From Loxodes magnus (taxonomy: Eukaryota; Ciliophora; Karyorelictea; Loxodida; Loxodidae), in the NCBI GenBank assembly GCA_946699065.1, contig CAMPDV010000137.1, forward strand, positions 186,001-250,000: a stretch of 64,000 bases of DNA, written 5' to 3'. This document shows positions 15,001 through 27,032 of the stretch, piece by piece. The notes under the pieces are model-generated. The model saw only the letters and a program-made list of their open reading frames with translations, made no database searches and was not told the origin of the DNA. The stretch's first letter is position 1. Each line of letters begins with the position of its first letter. The translations under genes were made by a program, and so were the position numbers.

Positions 15001-18000
15001 CCCATAGTCTCACCGTATAATCATAACTTCCCGATACGATGAACTCTGAATCACTGGATATAGCAACAGATCATACATAATGTGTGTGACCACTCATGGT
15101 CTTACAGGTACCTGTCTTTACGTTCCATAATCTCACCGTCTAATCATAACTTCCCGATACGATGAACTCTGAATCACTGGATATAGCCACAGCATATACA
15201 TAATGTGTGTGACCACTCATGGTCTTACAGGTACCTGTCTTGACGTCCCATAGTCTCACCGTCTAATCTTAACTTCCCGATACGATGAACTCTGAATCAC
15301 TGGATATAGCCACAGCATATACATAATTAGTGTGTGACCACTCATGGTCTTACAGGTACCTGTCTTGACGTCCCATAGTCTCACCGTATTATCTCTACTT
15401 CCCGATACGATGAACTCTGAATCACTGGATATAGCAACAGATCATACATAATGTGTGTGACCACTCATAATCTTACAGGTACCTGTCTTGACGTCCCATA
15501 GTCTCAACGTCTAATCATAACTTCCCGATACGATGAACTCTGAATCACTCGATATAGCCACAGATCATACATAATGTGTGTGACCACTCATGGTCTTACA
15601 GGTACCTGTCTTGACGTTCCATAGTCTCACCGTCTAATCATAACTTCCCGATACGATGAACTCTGAATCACTGGATATAGCCACAGCATATACATAATGT
15701 GTGTGACCACTCATGGTCTTACAGGTACCTGTCTTGACGTCCCATAGTCTCACCGTATTATCTCTACTTCCCGATACGATGAACTCTGAATCACTGGATA
15801 TAGCCACAGCATATACATAATGTGTGTGACCACTCATGGTCTTACAGGTACCTGTCTTGACGTCCCATAGTCTCACCGTATTATCTCTACTTCCCGATAC
15901 GATGAACTCTGAATCACTGGATATAGCCACAGCATATACATAATGTGTGTGACCACTCATGGTCTTACAGGTACCTGTCTTGACGTTCCATAATCTCACC
16001 GTCTAATCTTAACTTCCCGATACGATGAACTCTGAATCACTGGATATAGCCACAGCATATACATAATGTGTGTGACCACTCATGGTCTTACAGGTACCTG
16101 TCTTGACGTCCCATAGTCTCAACGTCTAATCTTAACTTCCCGATACGATGAACTCTGAATCACTGGATATAGCCACAGCATATACATAATGTGTGTGACC
16201 ACTCATGGTCTTACAGGTACCTGTCTTGACGTCCCATAGTCTCACCGTATTATCTCAACTTCCCGATACGATGAACTCTGAATCACTGGATATAGCCACA
16301 GCATATACATAACTAGTGTGACCACTCATGGTCTTACAGGTACCTGTCTTGACGTCCCATAGTCTCACCGTATTATCTCTACTTCCCGATACGATGAACT
16401 CTGAATCACTGGATATAGCCACAGCATATACATAATGTGTGTGACCACTCATGGTCTTACAGGTACCTGTCTTGACGTTCCATAATCTCACCGTATTATC
16501 ATAACTTCCCGATACGATGAACTCTGAATCACTGGATATAGCCACAGATCATACATAATGTGTGTGACCACTCATGGTCTTACAGGTACCTGTCTTTACG
16601 TTCCATAATCTCACCGTATTATCTCTACTTCCCGATACGATGAACTCTGAATCACTGGATATAGCCACAGCATATACATAATGTGTGTGACCACTCATGG
16701 TCTTACAGGTACCTGTCTTGACGTCCCATAATCTCACCGTCTAATCTTAACTTCCCGATACGATGAACTCTGAATCACTGGATATAGCCACAGCATATAC
16801 ATAATTAGTGTGTGACCACTCATGGTCTTACAGGTACCTGTCTTGACGTCCCATAGTCTCACCGTATTATCTCTACTTCCCGATACGATGAACTCTGAAT
16901 CACTGGATATAGCCACAGATCATACATAATGTGTGTGACCACTCATGGTCTTACAGGTACCTGTCTTTACGTTCCATAATCTCACCGTATTATCATAACT
17001 TCCCGATACGATGAACTCTGAATCACTGGATATAGCCACAGATCATACATAATGTGTGTGACCACTCATGGTCTTACAGGTACCTGTCTTTACGTTCCAT
17101 AATCTCACCGTCTAATCATAACTTCCCGATACGATGAACTCTGAATCACTGGATATAGCCACAGCATATACATAATGTGTGTGACCACTCATGGTCTTAC
17201 AGGTACCTGTCTTGACGTCCCATAATCTCACCGTCTAATCTTAACTTCCCGATACGATGAACTCTGAATCACTGGATATAGCCACAGCATATACATAATG
17301 TGTGTGACCACTCATGGTCTTACAGGTACCTGTCTTGACGTCCCATAGTCTCACCGTATTATCTCTACTTCCCGATACGATGAACTCTGAATCACTGGAT
17401 ATAGCCACAGATCATACATAATGTGTGTGACCACTCATGGTCTTACAGGTACCTGTCTTTACGTTCCATAATCTCACCGTATTATCATAACTTCCCGATA
17501 CGATGAACTCTGAATCACTGGATATAGCCACAGATCATACATAATGTGTGTGACCACTCATGGTCTTACAGGTACCTGTCTTTACGTTCCATAATCTCAC
17601 CGTATTATCATAACTTCCCGATACGATGAACTCTGAATCACTGGATATAGCCACAGATCATACATAATGTGTGTGACCACTCATGGTCTTACAGGTACCT
17701 GTCTTTACGTTCCATAATCTCACCGTATTATCTCTACTTCCCGATACGATGAACTCTGAATCACTGGATATAGCCACAGATCATACATAATGTGTGTGAC
17801 CACTCATGGTCTTACAGGTACCTGTCTTTACGTTCCATAATCTCACCGTATTATCTCTACTTCCCGATACGATGAACTCTGAATCACTGGATATAGCCAC
17901 AGATCATACATAATGTGTGTGACCACTCATGGTCTTACAGGTACCTGTCTTGACGTCCCATAGTCTCACCGTATTATCATAACTTCCCGATACGATGAAC

Positions 18001-21000
18001 TCTGAATCACTGGATATAGCCACAGCATATACATAACTAGTGTGACCACTCATGGTCTTACAGGTACCTGTCTTTACGTTCCATAATCTCACCGTATTAT
18101 CTCTACTTCCCGATACGATGAACTCTGAATCACTGGATATAGCCACAGATCATACATAATGTGTGTGACCACTCATGGTCTTACAGGTACCTGTCTTGAC
18201 GTTCCATAGTCTCACCGTCTAATCATAACTTCCCGATACGATGAACTCTGAATCACTGGATATAGCCACAGCATATACATAATGTGTGTGACCACTCATG
18301 GTCTTACAGGTACCTGTCTTGACGTCCCATAGTCTCACCGTATTATCTCTACTTCCCGATACGATGAACTCTGAATCACTGGATATAGCCACAGCACATA
18401 CATAACTAGTGTGACCACTCATGGTCTTACAGGTACCTGTCTTGACGTTCCATAGTCTCACCATATAATCATAACTTCCCGATACGATGAACTCTGAATC
18501 ACTGGATATAGCCACAGCATATACATAATGTGTGTGACCACTCATGGTCTTACAGGTACCTGTCTTGACGTCCCATAGTCTCACCGTATTATCTCAACTT
18601 CCCGATACGATGAACTCTGAATCACTGGATATAGCCACAGCATATAATTAATGTGTGTGACCACTCATGGTCTTACAGGTACCTGTCTTGACGTTCCATA
18701 ATCTCACCGTCTAATCATAACTTCCCGATACGATGAACTCTGAATCACTGGATATAGCCACAGCATATACATAATGTGTGTGACCACTCATGGTCTTACA
18801 GGTACCTGTCTTGACGTCCCATAGTCTCACCGTATTATCTCTACTTCCCGATACGATGAACTCTGAATCACTCGATATAGCCACAGATCATACATAATGT
18901 GTGTGACCACTCATGGTCTTACAGGTACCTGTCTTTACGTTCCATAATCTCACCGTATTATCATAACTTCCCGATACGATGAACTCTGAATCACTGGATA
19001 TAGCCACAGATCATACATAATGTGTGTGACCACTCATGGTCTTACAGGTACCTGTCTTTACGTTCCATAATCTCACCGTATTATCATAACTTCCCGATAC
19101 GATGAACTCTGAATCACTGGATATAGCCACAGCATATACATAACTAGTGTGACCACTCATGGTCTTACAGGTACCTGTCTTGACGTTCCATAATCTCACC
19201 GTCTAATCTTAACTTCCCGATACGATGAACTCTGAATCACTGGATATAGCCACAGCATATACATAATGTGTGTGACCACTCATGGTCTTACAGGTACCTT
19301 TCTTGACGTCACATAGTCTCACCGTATAATCTCTACTTCCCGATACGATGAACTCTGAATCACTGGATATAGCCACAGCATATACATAATGTGTGTGACC
19401 ACTCATGGTCTTACAGGTACCTGTCTTGACGTCCCATAGTCTCACCGTCTAATCATAACTTCCCGATACGATGAACTCTGAATCACTGGATATAGCCACA
19501 GCATATACATAATGTGTGTGACCACTCATGGTCTTACGGGTACCTGTCTTGACGTTCCATAATCTCACCGTCTAATCTGCACTTCCCGATACGATGAACT
19601 CTGAATCACTGGATATAGCCACAGCATATACATAATGTGTGTGACCACTCATGGTCTTACAGGTACCTGTCTTTACGTTCCATAATCTCACCGTATAATC
19701 ATAACTTCCCGATACGATGAACTCTGAATCACTGGATATAGCCACAGCATATACATAATGTGTGTGACCACTCATGGTCTTACAGGTACCTGTCTTGACG
19801 TCCCATAGTCTCACCGTCTAATCTTAACTTCCCGATACGATGAACTCTGAATCACTGGATATAGCCACAGATCATACATAATGTGTGTGACCACTCATGG
19901 TCTTACAGGTACCTGTCTTGACGTCCCATAGTCTCACCGTATTATCATAACTTCCCGATACGATGAACTCTGAATCACTGGATATAGCCACAGCATATAC
20001 ATAACTAGTGTGACCACTCATGGTCTTACAGGTACCTGTCTTGACGTCCCATAATCTCACCGTATTATCTCTACTTCCCGATACGATGAACTCTGAATCA
20101 CTCGATATAGCCACAGATCATACATAATGTGTGTGACCACTCATGGTCTTACAGGTACCTGTCTTTACGTTCCATAATCTCACCGTATTATCATAACTTC
20201 CCGATACGATGAACTCTGAATCACTGGATATAGCCACAGATCATACATAATGTGTGTGACCACTCATGGTCTTACAGGTACCTGTCTTGACGTTCCATAG
20301 TCTCACCGTCTAATCATAACTTCCCGATACGATGAACTCTGAATCACTGGATATAGCCACAGCATATACATAATGTGTGTGACCACTCATGGTCTTACAG
20401 GTACCTGTCTTTACGTTCCATAATCTCACCGTATTATCTCTACTTCCCGATACGATGAACTCTGAATCACTGGATATAGCCACAGCATATACATAATGTG
20501 TGTGACCACTCATGGTCTTACGGGTACCTGTCTTTACGTCCCATAATCTCACCGTCTAATCATAACTTCCCGATACGATGAACTCTGAATCACTGGATAT
20601 AGCCACAGCATATACATAATGTGTGTGACCACTCATGGTCTTACAGGTACCTGTCTTGACGTCCCATAATCTCACCGTCTAATCTGCACTTCCCGATACG
20701 ATGAACTCTGAATCACTGGATATATCCACAGATCATACATAATGTGTGTGACCACTCATGGTCTTACAGGTACCTGTCTTTACGTTCCATAATCTCACCG
20801 TCTAATCATAACTTCCCGATACGATGAACTCTGAATCACTGGATATAGCAACAGATCATACATAATGTGTGTGACCACTCATAATCTTACAGGTACCTGT
20901 CTTTACGTTCCATAATCTCACCGTATTATCTCTACTTCCCGATACGATGAACTCTGAATCACTGGATATAGCCACAGCATATACATAATGTGTGTGACCA

Positions 21001-21837
21001 CTCATGGTCTTACAGGTACCTGTCTTGACGTCCCATAGTCTCACCGTCTAATCTTAACTTCCCGATACGATGAACTCTGAATCACTGGATATAGCCACAG
21101 AGAATACATAATCTGTGTGACCACTCATGGTCTTACAGGTACCTGTCTTGACGTCCCATAGTCTCACCGTATAATCTGCACTTCCCGATACGATGAACTC
21201 TGAATCACTGGATATAGCCACAGCATATACATAATGTGTGTGACCACTCATGGTCTTACAGGTACCTGTCTTGACGTTCCATAATCTCACCGTATTATCT
21301 CTACTTCCCGATACGATGAACTCTGAATCACTGGATATAGCCACAGATCATACATAATGTGTGTGACCACTCATGGTCTTACAGGTACCTGTCTTGACGT
21401 CCCATAGTCTCACCGTATAATCATAACTTCCCGATACGATGAACTCTGAATCACTGGATATAGCCACAGCATATACATAACTAGTGTGACCACTCATGGT
21501 CTTACAGGTACCTGTCTTGACGTCCCATAATCTCACCGTCTAATCTGCACTTCCCGATACGATGAACTCTGAATCACTGGATATAGCCACAGCATATACA
21601 TAATGTGTGTGACCACTCATGGTCTTACAGGTACCTGTCTTTACGTTCCATAATCTCACCGTCTAATCATAACTTCCCGATACGATGAACTCTGAATCAC
21701 TGGATATAGCCACAGCATATACATAATGTGTGTGACCACTCATGGTCTTACAGGTACCTGTCTTTACGTCCCATAATCTCACCGTCTAATCATAACTTCC
21801 CGATACGATGAACTCTGAATCACTGGATATTGCCGCT
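1..21837 (-). repeat. 123-bp tandem repeat array, about 177 units
   Basis: The unit is one WD40 repeat of 41 codons. Most third positions are invariant, so the copies are kept alike by recent recombination. Numbering from the Ala of AVAISSDSEF as codon 1, differences cluster at codon 16 (Arg, Tyr, Gln, Ala, His or Trp), codon 18 (Asn, Gln or Tyr), codon 24 (Asp or Asn), and codons 38-41 plus the next codon 1 (His/Ser/Tyr/Gly/Asp; Tyr/His/Gln; Val/Leu; Tyr/Trp/Cys/Phe; Ala/Ser). Few silent changes occur, for example GTC/GTA at codon 25, GTG/GTT at codon 2 and TCC/TCG at codon 5. The array ends at the N-terminal side at about 21,830 and continues past position 1. Confidence 0.98.
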
Positions 21838-21872
21838 GTTTGAATATCGAACTAAAAGATAATTTTTTTCAT
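1..21872 (-). CDS. giant WD40-repeat protein gene, 3' end off the window, frame interrupted
   Basis: Read on the minus strand, an ATG at 21872 opens MKKIIFQFDIQTA, which passes directly into WD40 repeats (core GHT..V..VAISSDSEFIVSGS.D.TVRLWD). Each repeat is 41 residues and 123 nt, and about 177 follow one another to the left edge. TAA and TAG fall at Gln positions (SGSQDQTVR) and TGA at a Trp position (HYVWSVA), so the ciliate code is needed. The start frame holds from 21872 to about 16,810 (about 41 repeats). There the first of fifteen phase-changing units shifts it, so one continuous WD40 protein across the whole array needs correction, splicing or recoding. WD40 repeats fold as beta-propellers that bind proteins or peptides. 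With only about 13 residues before the repeats, no N-terminal effector or signal peptide is visible; an upstream exon is possible. Alternative: an array that is expressed only at its 5' end and is decaying further downstream. WD40 identity is certain; gene structure is not. Confidence 0.85.
4543..13030 (-). repeat. higher-order repeat: ~3.1-3.3 kb blocks of WD40 units
   Basis: The same series of variant units recurs at fixed offsets. Landmarks at 4543, 5028, 5220, 5460 and 5904 reappear 3077 bp later (7620, 8105, 8297, 8537, 8981) and again 3326 bp after that (10946, 11431, 11623, 11863, 12307). 3077 is 25 units plus 2 nt. 3326 is 27 units plus 5 nt. The odd nucleotides are the phase-changing units carried inside each block. 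Unequal exchange or segmental duplication of 25-27 repeats at a time explains this. Outer limits are approximate. Confidence 0.85.
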
Positions 21873-22335
21873 TTTGCTCACTTCAAAAAACAATATATGA
21901 AAGCTATTTAAATGTGGAATTACTTTAAAAATTATGAAATATCTTTTTTTTTTTTTTTAAATAAAAATATCTAAATAATAATTCTCTCTTTAATCTTGAT
22001 TCTCTAAATAAAAAGAATTCGCTATCCTTTTAAATTAGTTTTTTGATAATCTTAAGTTAAATTAATTTAGGAAGTATTTCATAATAACATATCAACAACA
22101 ACAAATATACACTTCGAATTAAAATAACAAAATAAAAGATAGTTATTTACAAAACAAGCTATAAAGTGTCTGATAACTACACCTATAATTCCATTCTGAA
22201 GGATAATCATTTAATAAATTTTATTTTTAAATAGTAATTAAACGGGAATATATTAATAAATATTTTTGTGAGTTGTCTCAAATAATTTAATTCCATATAA
22301 CTTAATTTTTATATAAAATTCAAGAACTTTAAGAA
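21873..22335. other. AT-rich spacer upstream of the WD40 gene
   Basis: Low-complexity AT-rich DNA with a run of 15 T at about 21,944-21,958 (15 A on the transcribed strand of the WD40 gene). This is where the WD40 promoter and 5' leader should lie. I see no second exon with convincing coding bias and no recognisable promoter motif. Confidence 0.5.
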
Positions 22336-23049
22336 ATGTAAGAGAGATAATGCATGAAGTAATTAAAAAATCATACTATTGGTAATACAAGCATTTCAAT
22401 GGAAATTGATTCTCATTAATAAAATAGATGTAAATATTATGAATTTTTAGATAGAAAGATTTAGCGCAATATGTGTAAGAAGAATCATATCTGAAAAAAT
22501 GTGAAAGGCAATTGAAATTGAAATAATTAGTAAGAAATAAATATTAGACGGAATTTTTGTTTTTGACCAAAAAGGGCAGAACTAATATATAGGAAGAAAT
22601 TTTATAACTCAGTAATATAAAAATAGATAACAATTGAAGAAGATACCAAAATGACAAACCGATTTTGGCTGATAAGGATGGTAACTAACGAATTCCTAGC
22701 AATCGTTTAGTTGAGAGAGAGCGGTTTCAAATGATAATTAGCTGTGAAGTTCACTTCTTCGACTATAAACTTAATTTTTTCTTTTTATATATGGAAAAAA
22801 AGTAAAGATGGTAAAGGAAAGCTTTTGTAAGTCTAAAAAACTTAACAAAGAGGAAAATATATTAAGCAAAGTTAGAATGAAGTAAAGGAGAAAATAGCTA
22901 AAGCTTATTACAAAGAGCTATTAAAAAGAAGGTTTGTAGAAGACATATTTGTAAAAAGAGAGTAAAACGAAGAAAGGAAGACATAAAACAAGATTGAAGA
23001 AGAGTTTCTAATTCCAAAAAATATTCTAGAAGAGATTGAAATGTATTGA
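22336..23049 (+). CDS. small coding-like stretch, unrecognised, phase changes
   Basis: Codon bias points to coding on the plus strand, but in three successive phases. The first runs from about 22,380 to 22,600 and contains ILDGIFVFDQKG. The second covers about 22,620-22,760 and contains ADKDGNQRIPSNRLVERER. The third runs from about 22,860 to a TGA at 23047-23049 and contains AKAYYKELLKRRFVEDIF and a Glu/Lys-rich end. Both steps are +1, which suits short introns of length 1 modulo 3, as predicted elsewhere in this window, or a decayed gene. An ATG at 22336 is a possible start but is not in the first favoured phase. No family recognised. Confidence 0.3.
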
Positions 23050-24108
23050 AATTTAAGAGCTCTGTAGCAGTTAGGTACAGACTCTTTTTAATAAAAGTTT
23101 TTTTTAACTTTCATAAATTTAATTGTTTATTCCTTTATCCCTTCAACTAATATTAAGCTTTATATCATAATTTCCTTTTAGTTTTATTTATATATTTTAT
23201 ATTGTTAATTAAGTTTAGGCTTAGTAATTATTAAACTAATATGAGTTATTGTTTTTTATTCTTTTACTATTAAATAAAGGAAAATAATCTATTACATCAA
23301 ATCAACTTATTTACTATACTCTCTAGCATTTATTTATAACTATCTTATTAAATAAATATCTTTTATTTCTATGTTTATACTCTAGAAATAAAGAAGATTA
23401 TATAGTTCTTAGTTTATATTACATGGAAGTTACATACATTTCTATTTATTAAATTGCTATCATTTAGCTTTAAGAGGTTTATTAGCTAGATGCTTTAGTT
23501 AGTTATTTAACTTAATTCTCTACTCTCCTACTTGTTTCCTTCTAAGAATACTTAATTGAATTACAACTTTTCAATAATAACTGATTTGTATCTATTAATA
23601 ACCTTTTACGCTTTTTAGATCATTAGCTATCTTAAATTTCTAATGCTTATATATCATAAAGATTTTTGCTAGCATGATAAGTGTGATGTAGAATATAAGC
23701 ATATTAAGAGCCTTAATGATATAGCTATTAGAAATATATTAAATAAATCTTTCTTTTAGCTGCTGTTTAGTATCTAGTTTAATAGTAATAAACTAGCTTC
23801 TTCATTATTTTATTAGATATTTAGCTATATAATCTTATGCAAATCTATTATGCTTCAGTGCTAAGATTTAAATAGACTAAATTATTTATTTAAGATGCTT
23901 ATAAATATAAGCTATTTAGTCTATTCTTTTCTATAACTTAGAGTTATTAGATTATTTATACCAAACTAATGCTTTAGTGATGCTTAACCTTTATATTCAT
24001 TAATAGCTTTCATTTTGTCTTATAATCCTTATTATCTGCTTAATTACCTTACATTCATTTAACTTTATTAAATCATTTCAAGGAATTTTGCTTTTTGTTA
24101 ACTAGAAA
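23050..24108. other. gene-free AT-rich spacer
   Basis: Both strands look non-coding: few codons begin with G in any phase and there is no conserved motif. Short AGCT-centred words and TTAG/CTAA runs are frequent. I see no RNA gene or mobile element. Confidence 0.5.
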
Positions 24109-26928
24109 ATGTGGAAATCAAAGAAATAGGCAAAAGATTTAAGGAATGCAAGATTAAAATGCGACAATCCAAATGCTTGTAAAAAGCAACTTGTAAAGGA
24201 GACTAGAACCATAATATAAATCTAGCAAACTTACTCTCACAAAATAACTCTTATTACATAATAAAAAAGTTAAAGTTTCCTTCTATTGGACATTTAATAT
24301 TAGTGTAATATACTAAAGGAAAAAATCACTTTTAAAGATAATATATGCAGCTATTCTCTGATAAAGTTGATATTTGGAAAAACTAAAAAAAGGAACAGCA
24401 AACTTAATTTCCATATCAATAGTTTTGAGACTAAAATCATCAAGCAGTTAAATCAAGAAAAACCTCAAATAAAAATAGATTAACGCTTTTCTGCAGTTAT
24501 ATAATCCTTATCTAAAGCATATATGATCAGTTGAAATGAACTCCCTTATTAGATATAAAATTAATAATTAAAGCTTAATATCAAGAAAATTCATAACTAT
24601 AATCCCTTTATAATATGGCTTATTTAAGGAACAGAAGGAAATAATAGATTAAAGGGTTTAACATTATTTTTATAGAGTAAAGAACATTAAAGCTAAATAT
24701 AATAAATTAATAAAAATCACTTTCTATGATAAAACGAAGAACTAACGAAAGATGTTGAAGACAAATTTAAAATTTTAAGTACATCAAGAAAATGTTCTAC
24801 TATATTAAAAATTTAAGAAGATATAGAAATTTTAAGTGCTATTGTAATTTTTAAACTTTAAAAGAAATATAAAGCAAAAGATAATAAAACTGCTAACAAA
24901 TATGAAGATTTATACAAGCTTTATATCTTAGCTTATAAATACCATTTAAAATTTGAATTGATTCAATAAACTTAAACATCACTTTCATTAATAAATTCTT
25001 AATTAATAGATTGGTTTTAAATTATCTCTCATCCTGCTAGTTAGAATGAAAATAATTTGATTCCTTCTTAAGATAACAGGAAAGCTATAAATATTATAGG
25101 AGTCAGTTTTTTAGACTCTTAAATAGAAATATATGAAGCAAACCACTATTTAAATGCTTAATTTATTTTTAATTAATAAACCTAAATTTAGAAATTCCTC
25201 TTTGAAGTAATAAATAAAAATGTTCTTCACAAGTTATAAATTATTTTATCCTTGTATTTGATAGCTTCTTTCTACTTATCACAATGAAGAAAGGCAATCA
25301 TATTAATATCAGTTATATTTCATTATAATCTTCTAGGATAATTCCTTGCTTTTATTATCTCCTAGAGTGATAAAAAGAAAGTTATAAATTTAAATTAGAT
25401 TTTAAAGACTTAATATTTTAAATAATAAGGATTTAGCTTTAAGATTATACTGATACATCTCTTTTGACTATCTCTTTGGTTTTAAATTATTTATTATTGC
25501 ATTTAGTTTAACCTCATCACTTATTTATGATATCCTTAATATATCTCAATTACCCTTCTTAAAATGTCGAATGACCTCAATGACAACAAATAAAGTAAAG
25601 CATATTAATACTATGCACCTTACTAGTATCATTAAAATGATTTATCTGTTCGCTTTCCCATATAGTCTTTATTTTTAAAGGACTTCGTCTTAGCTATATA
25701 TAATGCTCTCAAAAATTTATTGGTCCTTATGTTTCTAAAGTAACTTAACTATAAATAAATTTTCCATTATACTTATCTATAGAATGCTTCACATTAAATT
25801 GATAATATCTGACTATCAAGTCTTGGAGTTTTAAGTTGGAAATGTAAGTTTCTATTATTTATTTAATTGTATAAAAATTAATGCAAGCTGGGAATTTTAT
25901 TTAGAGCAAAAGCAGCATTTTTTTCTAAGTTATTCCTTTAAAAATTAGAAAAGTTTAATATACTTAGTTAGCTAAATATCTTCATGTCATTTCTTTTTAT
26001 TTTCAGTTTATGAAATACAGTCTAAACCATAAAGCAAGCAGATTGGTTCTATTAGGTGTAAATTGAAACGTGAAAGTAAATCTTAGCACTTCATTATTTA
26101 AATTTCTTAAAAAGAAGCAAGATTGTTTATTTTATAATTCCCTTCCTATTAATCTAGAATATCTTTGCTTAGTATATCTCATTTAATATTCTACAGCTGA
26201 GCCTTGCTATAGAATATTCTATATTTATGAATTAACAAAGCAGCTTTGTAGTTTCCGCTTCTTGGGAATAAGCAAGTTAAATAAAGAAGTTGCAGAAACT
26301 ATTTTAAGATTACTAAGTAAACTAGAAGCTAGATATGCTATTTGGCTATCTTTTAATAGCCTTATTAATTAGTAGGATAGCTATGATAAATGGATGTATG
26401 CTTGCGATTTAAAATGATTAGGATTTTAGTCAAAAGTACTATATCATTCATTTTTCAGATGATTTGTAGTGAATCTTATTGAGTAATAGCTTATAATATA
26501 TTAAGGTGATGAACAATATACATTCAAATAAAAAGTTAACTAACCTATTCCTTCTTAATAGCTGCCTTAAAAAAATTATTTGAACTTTAAAAAGATTTGC
26601 TCAAAACAAGAAAAGGTAACTTGAAATATTAGAACAGGAATAAGCCAAAAACTAAGAGAAGAAACAAAAATTGGAAGATTAAAAAAATAGAAGGATAGGA
26701 TTCTATGAAGTAAAAACTTATCGAGACAGAAAAAATATAAGAAGCTTTAGTGACTTTAGAGAATAAAATTACATATGATAGAAAAAGTATAAAAGTCTTA
26801 AAGATTTAATGTTTAAAAGGGTTTACTTAAATAGGTATACTCAGTCTTAGTTAAATATATAATAACTTGAGCTAAGTTTAGAGAATTATAAAACTTATTT
26901 TCTTAAACTTAAGTTAAGTTTTACATGA
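24109..26928 (+). CDS. probable multi-pass membrane protein, exon structure unresolved
   Basis: An ATG at 24109 opens MWKSKKQAKDLRNAR and the frame shows clear coding bias to about 25,400, for example ELTKDVEDKFKILSTSRK and NIIGVSFLDSQIEIYEAN. The latter is faintly like a PAS-domain core, but I would not call it. Hydrophobic stretches that look like membrane helices begin at about 25,200. From about 25,980 to 26,580 a different phase is favoured (KEVAETILRLLSKLEARY; YDKWMYACDLKWLGF). The first phase then returns for a charged coiled C-terminus (LEILEQEQAKNQEKKQKLED) and a TGA at 26926-26928, about 100 nt before the next gene. The section between 25,400 and 25,980 is ambiguous in all three phases. 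Short introns are the likeliest explanation; frameshift decay is the alternative. Internal TGA fits Trp. Gene likely, product and edges not resolved. Confidence 0.45.
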
Positions 26929-27032
26929 GTTTTTATTAGTTTAAAGGCAAAACTCAACTATTATTTAAGATATGCCTTGAGTTTATTTGAAAACAAAACT
27001 ACGAAGATAATTAGAGTTATTATATATTAAAT

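Noticed and set aside
1..21837. CRISPR-like or satellite DNA reading of the regular array
   Set aside because: The period is 123 bp with no repeat-spacer alternation, and the unit translates cleanly into a canonical WD40 repeat with selection-like variation, so it is coding repeat DNA.
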